A stretch of 64,000 bases of DNA from Leptoclinus maculatus. Its lineage: Eukaryota; Chordata; Actinopteri; Perciformes; Stichaeidae. The position numbers were made by a program, and so were the translations under genes. The notes below the pieces were generated by a model that did no database searches, had not been told where the DNA came from, and was given only the letters and a program-made list of their open reading frames with translations. The DNA lies in the NCBI GenBank assembly GCA_032191485.1, contig JAVDOI010000007.1, forward strand, positions 1,490,729 through 1,554,728, in the 5' to 3' direction. Position 1 is the stretch's first letter. Every line of letters starts with the position of its first letter. This document shows, piece by piece, positions 61,301-64,000 of this stretch.

Positions 61301-63753
61301 TGTCCAACATAGACAAATAACAATAATGTAAACAAATATGGACACATAAACAAACAAGCATACGTTATCATTAGAGGTGTGAATCTTCACGATTCGCCTG
61401 TCAATGATGCATCATCTATTAATAGTTATAGTCATTAAATCTGAACAACCATCACAGGGCAACAATGTAGGAATCAGGACACCATAGATATCGTAGCTTC
61501 TACAATGTTTACAGTTCTGAAACTGTGACTTCTATAATCGCGGTTATGGCTAAACCGATTATTCCTGACGTCCCGATTTCAAACAATGCCTTAAAGCAGT
61601 GGTTCTCAAGCTGTGAGGTGCGCCCCTCTAGTGGGGCGCAGTGGTATTACAGGTGGGGCGCAGGGGGAAATGCAGAATTTATTTCAAGAACTTTATTGAG
61701 AACTTCACATATTACAAAAGTACAAAGTACATAAAACTAGGGCTGCAACTAACGATTATTTTAATAATCGATTAATCTGTCGATTATTTTTACGATTAAT
61801 CGATGAATCGGATAAAAAAAAAAAAAGCATTCATTTCCAACCCTTTATTCAAAAACAGTATGCTTTATGCTTTACATCTGCCAATTATATCGTTTTTTTT
61901 TAAATAAAGTGCACAAAAATATGTATATTTTTGTTTAAAGGGACCTGAGCTGTCAGAACAATAAATCATTTATAAAAAATAAAGAAAAATACAAATCAGA
62001 AAACTTAACAGGATTTGTTTGAACGTCAGAACTTGTTCTCTACACTACACTCACAGATGCACACACTCTCACACTCAGACAAAAACGTGTCTTTAGTCCT
62101 GCTTTACTACTGTTATTAACGAGCTAACGCTAACTTGTCATGCTTGTCAAACTGGATAACGAGTAAACACCGGCACCAGAAGAGCTACTGGAGGGACGTT
62201 ACGTCCCTGATAGCAGTCGACTCCGGGGCGGCTGATCCGCCGTATTGTCGCACTCGGTTCGGCCATGCACGCCGGATACGCCCCGCCTACGGATCGCGCA
62301 CCGTCAAACATCGTTACGGGTCTCTCCGGTGGTCTTTCCTCTACCTCTGCTCTGCTCTGCGCTCAACTCAACTTATTTTTTTTATACTCAAACATCTCCG
62401 CGACTTATTGAGTGGCGTAATAATCGCGCGACACAACGAATCGATAATGAAATTCGTTGCCAACACTTTTAATAATCGAATTTTATCGATTTTATCGATT
62501 CGTTGTTGCAGCCCTACATAAAACTAAGTCATGAATGAATACATGGTGAAATGCCTGTACTTTCATGTAAATGTTTACGTTACGCTGTTAACAGGTTACG
62601 CTTGCGCGGCGGCCAAGATTCTTGGCGACTCACACGTGTAGCTTAGTGTGCTTCCCTTCGCCACATCCTACCTCTGTGAGATCGGCTCTTCTGCTGTTGC
62701 TCCTTCAAAACTAAACACAGATCTAAGCTCAACATTGAGCATGAACTGAGAGGCCGTATCAAGTCTGCAACCCCGTTTAAAAAGATGTGTAGTGGAAAGC
62801 AGCTCATTGCAGCCACTAATACTGATACAACATGGCTCACACATATCTGCACTACTTTTGTTTTGTTTTGCACAGGTTGCACATTGTTGTTGTTTTGAAA
62901 ATATATGCAGTGTAAAACTCAGTAAAACTCTTTATTGCCATTTGAACTTGTTTAGTTTTTCACAGGTTGCACTTTATTGTTATTATCTTGAAAAGATATT
63001 CAGTGTAAAACAGGTTCATTGCAGCCACAATAAGCTATTTTTTCCAAATATTAGTTATTTTTTGCACAGATAGAACTTTATTTGCATTGTTCTAACAAAG
63101 TGATTGCACATTGTATTTGTTTTTGTCTGATGGAGCAATCTGGTTTACCTGAAAGTGATTGCAATTTTCTTTATTCTATTATTTTAAAAAGCACAGATGG
63201 AGGAGTCACAACATGTTGTTATTTCAATAAAAGTTCAACATGGACCATTTAGTTATAATGTTGGTGGGGCGGTGGGGCATGAACATTGTTCTGAAGCATA
63301 ATGTATGAATTTGGTCTGTAAAGCCATGTTATCACATGAGTGAATGTCCTCTTAGGAGTCATGGTGTGGGCACCAAGTGAGTATCTGGTCACACAAACAC
63401 GTGTGTGAAGAAACAACAGAGGATGCTCACCCATGGCCCGACTCGCCCTCATCAGAACTTCTCCCACTTTGAGGCGGAATTCCAGGGAGTGCTCCTGGTT
63501 GGATGTAGGGAGGGAGGGTCCATGTTGGAAGTCTGTTAGGAGCCTTTCCAGAATCCTCTCGGGGTATGAATCAGCCAATGCAGACAGACCTACAGACAAT
63601 TCATACTCAGACCATCTGCTTTCAGCTGTACAGTTGATAGTATCGGTGAAAATCAATCATAACATCGCATTTGGCCAAGCTGCATCATGTATTACCTTGA
63701 ATGGCCGACAGGTAGATGAATGAGTCTTCATGCTCCAGGTTTTCTAAGAAGAG
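48219..63753 (-). CDS. tango6: TANGO6 (TMCO7), C-terminal five coding exons (partial)
   Basis: TANGO6 (transport and Golgi organization 6) is a HEAT/ARM-like protein with an RTP1-type C-terminal region and a proposed role in secretory trafficking; fungal RTP1 acts in RNA polymerase II import. Exons: 63753-63696, 63589-63431, 56335-56184, 52337-52224, 48395-48219; all borders are GT/AG and phases 0-1-1-0-0 agree, giving 219 codons plus TAG. Diagnostic blocks are LSAIQ-GLSALADS, KVGEVLMRASRAMGE, FLRGTRDPDQSVRASSLSNLGELCQRLD, EVRRAAVHVITLLLRGLGDK, LHAQLALEEIGDVM and the end KLEKKIVVLP. The HAS3-TANGO6 neighbourhood and same-strand orientation agree with human 16q22.1. The 5' exons lie beyond 64000. 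The fourth exon listed is bracketed by complementary dinucleotide repeats. Confidence 0.95.
49205..51070. repeat. CpG-rich 29/20-bp minisatellite (TANGO6 last intron)
   Basis: From 49430 about 60 units alternate between a 29-mer ('gtggaacgcccgtgcgtgg' + 'tgtggaacgc') and a 20-mer lacking 'gtggaacgc'. Left of it, 49205-49430 is a looser 'cgtgcacgtgcgtgtgtaa' array that may be the seed. GC and CpG are far above the surroundings. It is open on both strands (648 and 613 codons), because 29 nt cycles all frames and none contains a stop. Confidence 0.95.
52178..52221. repeat. (TG)n at the donor side of a TANGO6 exon
   Basis: About 44 nt of GT/TG on plus, read as (CA)n in the TANGO6 transcript starting 3 nt after the donor GTA of exon 52337-52224. 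Confidence 0.95.
52341..52370. repeat. (CA)n at the acceptor side of the same TANGO6 exon
   Basis: About 30 nt of CA on plus, read as (UG)n in the transcript directly before the CAG acceptor of exon 52337-52224. Confidence 0.95.
53201..54034. mobile_element. MITE with CCGTATTTTCCGCACTATA termini, TA target
   Basis: Terminal inverted repeats of about 27 bp (CCGTATTTTCCGCACTATAR + GGCGCAC) flanked by TA on both sides (53199-53200, 54035-54036), pointing to a Tc1/mariner-like non-autonomous element. It has internal subterminal 'ataaagcgc' motifs and a roughly 90-bp internal direct duplication ('agctcgttagttagcacg'... at about 53451 and 53640). No transposase frame. Confidence 0.85.
54231..54266. 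repeat. 12-bp inverted repeat with 12-nt loop
   Basis: AGGTGCGTTCAC (54231-54242) and GTGAACGCACCT (54255-54266) around ACCAAACGCGAC. It may be a transposon terminus, as this motif resembles fish element ends. Confidence 0.8.
54314..55043. repeat. 42-bp minisatellite, about 17 copies (TANGO6 intron)
   Basis: The unit 'cttctctgtagcatctgtta' + 'gcttgtctttagtttatctc' + 'ta' is nearly invariant, with one 3-bp deletion near 54779. Because 42 is a multiple of 3, a 14-residue repeat frame stays open on plus. It has no coding context. Confidence 0.95.
55044..55219. mobile_element. Right-end fragment of a hAT-like element
   Basis: The reverse complement of the right edge reads TAGTGCTGGGCAACTTAACG + CGTTATTATCGCG, a terminus familiar from fish hAT-like repeats. 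The matching left end was not found; the 42-bp array probably expanded inside or beside it. Confidence 0.5.
55778..56012 (+). repeat. Dispersed repeat copy with decayed hormone-element motif
   Basis: Third copy of the 6810-7010 family: 'acatccatgtctgtccaaaa', 'gagttatggccaaa', 'gtgaggtcacagcaacg' (palindrome broken), 'gagtccaggtgg', 'gaagaaatgccctcc'. It lies in a TANGO6 intron. Confidence 0.65.
56945..57155 (+). mobile_element. tRNA-derived SINE, 5'-truncated
   Basis: A B-box remnant 'agttcgatcccc', then the body 'atgtccttgggcaagacac', 'gtgtgaatgtgagttag', 'taaagcgctttgagtggtca' and the tail 'aagtacagtccatttac'. Same family as 22371-22480, which keeps the complementary 5' part. Confidence 0.75.
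57390..58022 (-). pseudogene. Decayed SGNH-hydrolase-like retroelement ORF fragment
   Basis: On the minus strand an open frame (58022-57492) holds 'KIPRIIKSHQEVDSIIICVG', resembling the block before the HVGTND motif of SGNH esterase domains found in ORF1 of some vertebrate LINEs. A second piece in another frame near 57462-57405 reads FWEQTELHGSGGVHLNKAG, like the catalytic DGVHLN block with Asp changed to Gly. The two pieces are frame-shifted relative to each other, so the copy is dead. It lies in a TANGO6 intron. Family assignment is tentative. Confidence 0.4.
58079..60221. mobile_element. hAT-type transposon, CAGTGGTGGGCCGT termini (outer, nested host)
   Basis: CAGTGGTGGGCCGT at the left and its inverse at the right. 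Flanking 8-mers are GTATGAAC and GTATGAAT (7 of 8 identical). It is 2143 bp, of which at least 1157 bp is a later insertion at 58448-59604. It also contains 'aagtcgccaagttggcaaca', a terminus-like motif of another fish repeat. Confidence 0.75.
58448..59604. mobile_element. hAT-like transposon nested in 58079-60221
   Basis: The left end TAGTGCTGGGCGGTATACC and the right end (reverse complement TAGTGCTGGGCAGAATGACC) share the terminal TAGTGCTGGGC. Flanks are CCAAGACG / GCAAGAGG (6 of 8), compatible with a decayed duplication. Inside, 'cagtgattctcaactggtgg' (59091) is the start of yet another hAT-like repeat. Confidence 0.65.
61595..61737. mobile_element. Left-end fragment of a CAGTGGTTCTCAA hAT-like element
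   Basis: CAGTGGTTCTCAAGCTGTGA followed by 'ggtgcgcccctctagtgg' and 'gtggggcgcag' is a common hAT-like left terminus. No matching right end was identified; GGGGCGGTGGGGC near 63267 may be related. It was interrupted by the element at 61738. Confidence 0.5.
61738..62516. mobile_element. hAT-type transposon, TAGGGCTGCAAC termini
   Basis: TAGGGCTGCAACTAACGATT at the left and TAGGGCTGCAACAACGAATC as the right-end inverse. Perfect 8-bp duplication CATAAAAC (61730-61737, 62517-62524). It is 779 bp. The middle has GC-rich unique sequence ('cggataaaa' then 'ccggcaccagaagagc'), but the frame of 128 codons has no transposase motif. Confidence 0.9.
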
Positions 63754-64000
63754 CTGGAAGACATACCATCAGCATGATGAATCACAACATAGACTATAGT
63801 TTTATACATTCTGTGTGAGACCACATCACTAATATGGATCTTTACAGGAGAACAAGAGGATGAATATTTGCACAGCACTGAATCCATTAAATACAATCCA
63901 ACCAACTAGCAAAGGGAATATTCACAACCAATCCCTAGCTGCTCTAAGGGGTCCTGGGTGAATGGAAACAAGGGGTTTCCTAGACAAGCTGAACAGAATG

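Overview
The window looks like nuclear DNA of a teleost fish, probably a percomorph. The genes are split by GT-AG introns and their products closely match vertebrate proteins. The gene order UTP4 - CHTF8 - HAS3 - TANGO6 is that of human 16q22.1 as I recall it. Intergenic and intronic DNA is full of (CA)n, minisatellites, tRNA-derived SINEs and hAT-type DNA transposons, as is common in fish. Family assignments come from remembered protein families; no search was run.

Layout from left to right: (1) 787-1036 (+), last exon of an IL-17-family cytokine. (2) 2823-16953 (-), complete UTP4 (cirhin), 16 coding exons whose phases all join, 681 aa. (3) 18373-21347 (+), complete CHTF8, 3 coding exons, 141 aa, head-to-head with UTP4. 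(4) 29445-34701 (-), complete HAS3 coding region, 4 exons, 557 aa, with a probable 5' non-coding exon near 43.9-44.8 kb. (5) 48219-63753 (-), the last five coding exons (219 aa) of TANGO6; its 5' part lies beyond the right edge.

Most of the rest is repeat. Tandem arrays fill introns: about 51 bp (UTP4 intron 11), about 53 bp (UTP4 intron 7), a 78-bp higher-order array (UTP4 intron 1), 27 bp (CHTF8 intron 2), CTA-rich and 11-bp arrays upstream of HAS3, 29/20-bp and 42-bp arrays in TANGO6. Several DNA transposons have paired ends and target-site duplications at 17403-18350, 26958-27964, 36998-38052, 53201-54034, 58079-60221 (with another nested inside) and 61738-62516. One more, with an ambiguous duplication, splits the 53-bp array at 10596-12385.

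The genes are not an operon and share no pathway: UTP4 acts in ribosome biogenesis, CHTF8 in sister-chromatid cohesion, HAS3 makes hyaluronan, TANGO6 has a secretory or trafficking role, and IL-17 is an immune signal. The observations I rate highest are a frame-neutral TANGO6 exon bracketed by complementary (UG)n and (CA)n repeats, a hAT element sitting 22 bp upstream of the CHTF8 ATG inside the UTP4/CHTF8 divergent promoter, and a dispersed repeat carrying a perfect oestrogen-response-element palindrome overlapping a DR1 motif. I found no prokaryotic-type system and no clearly new protein family.
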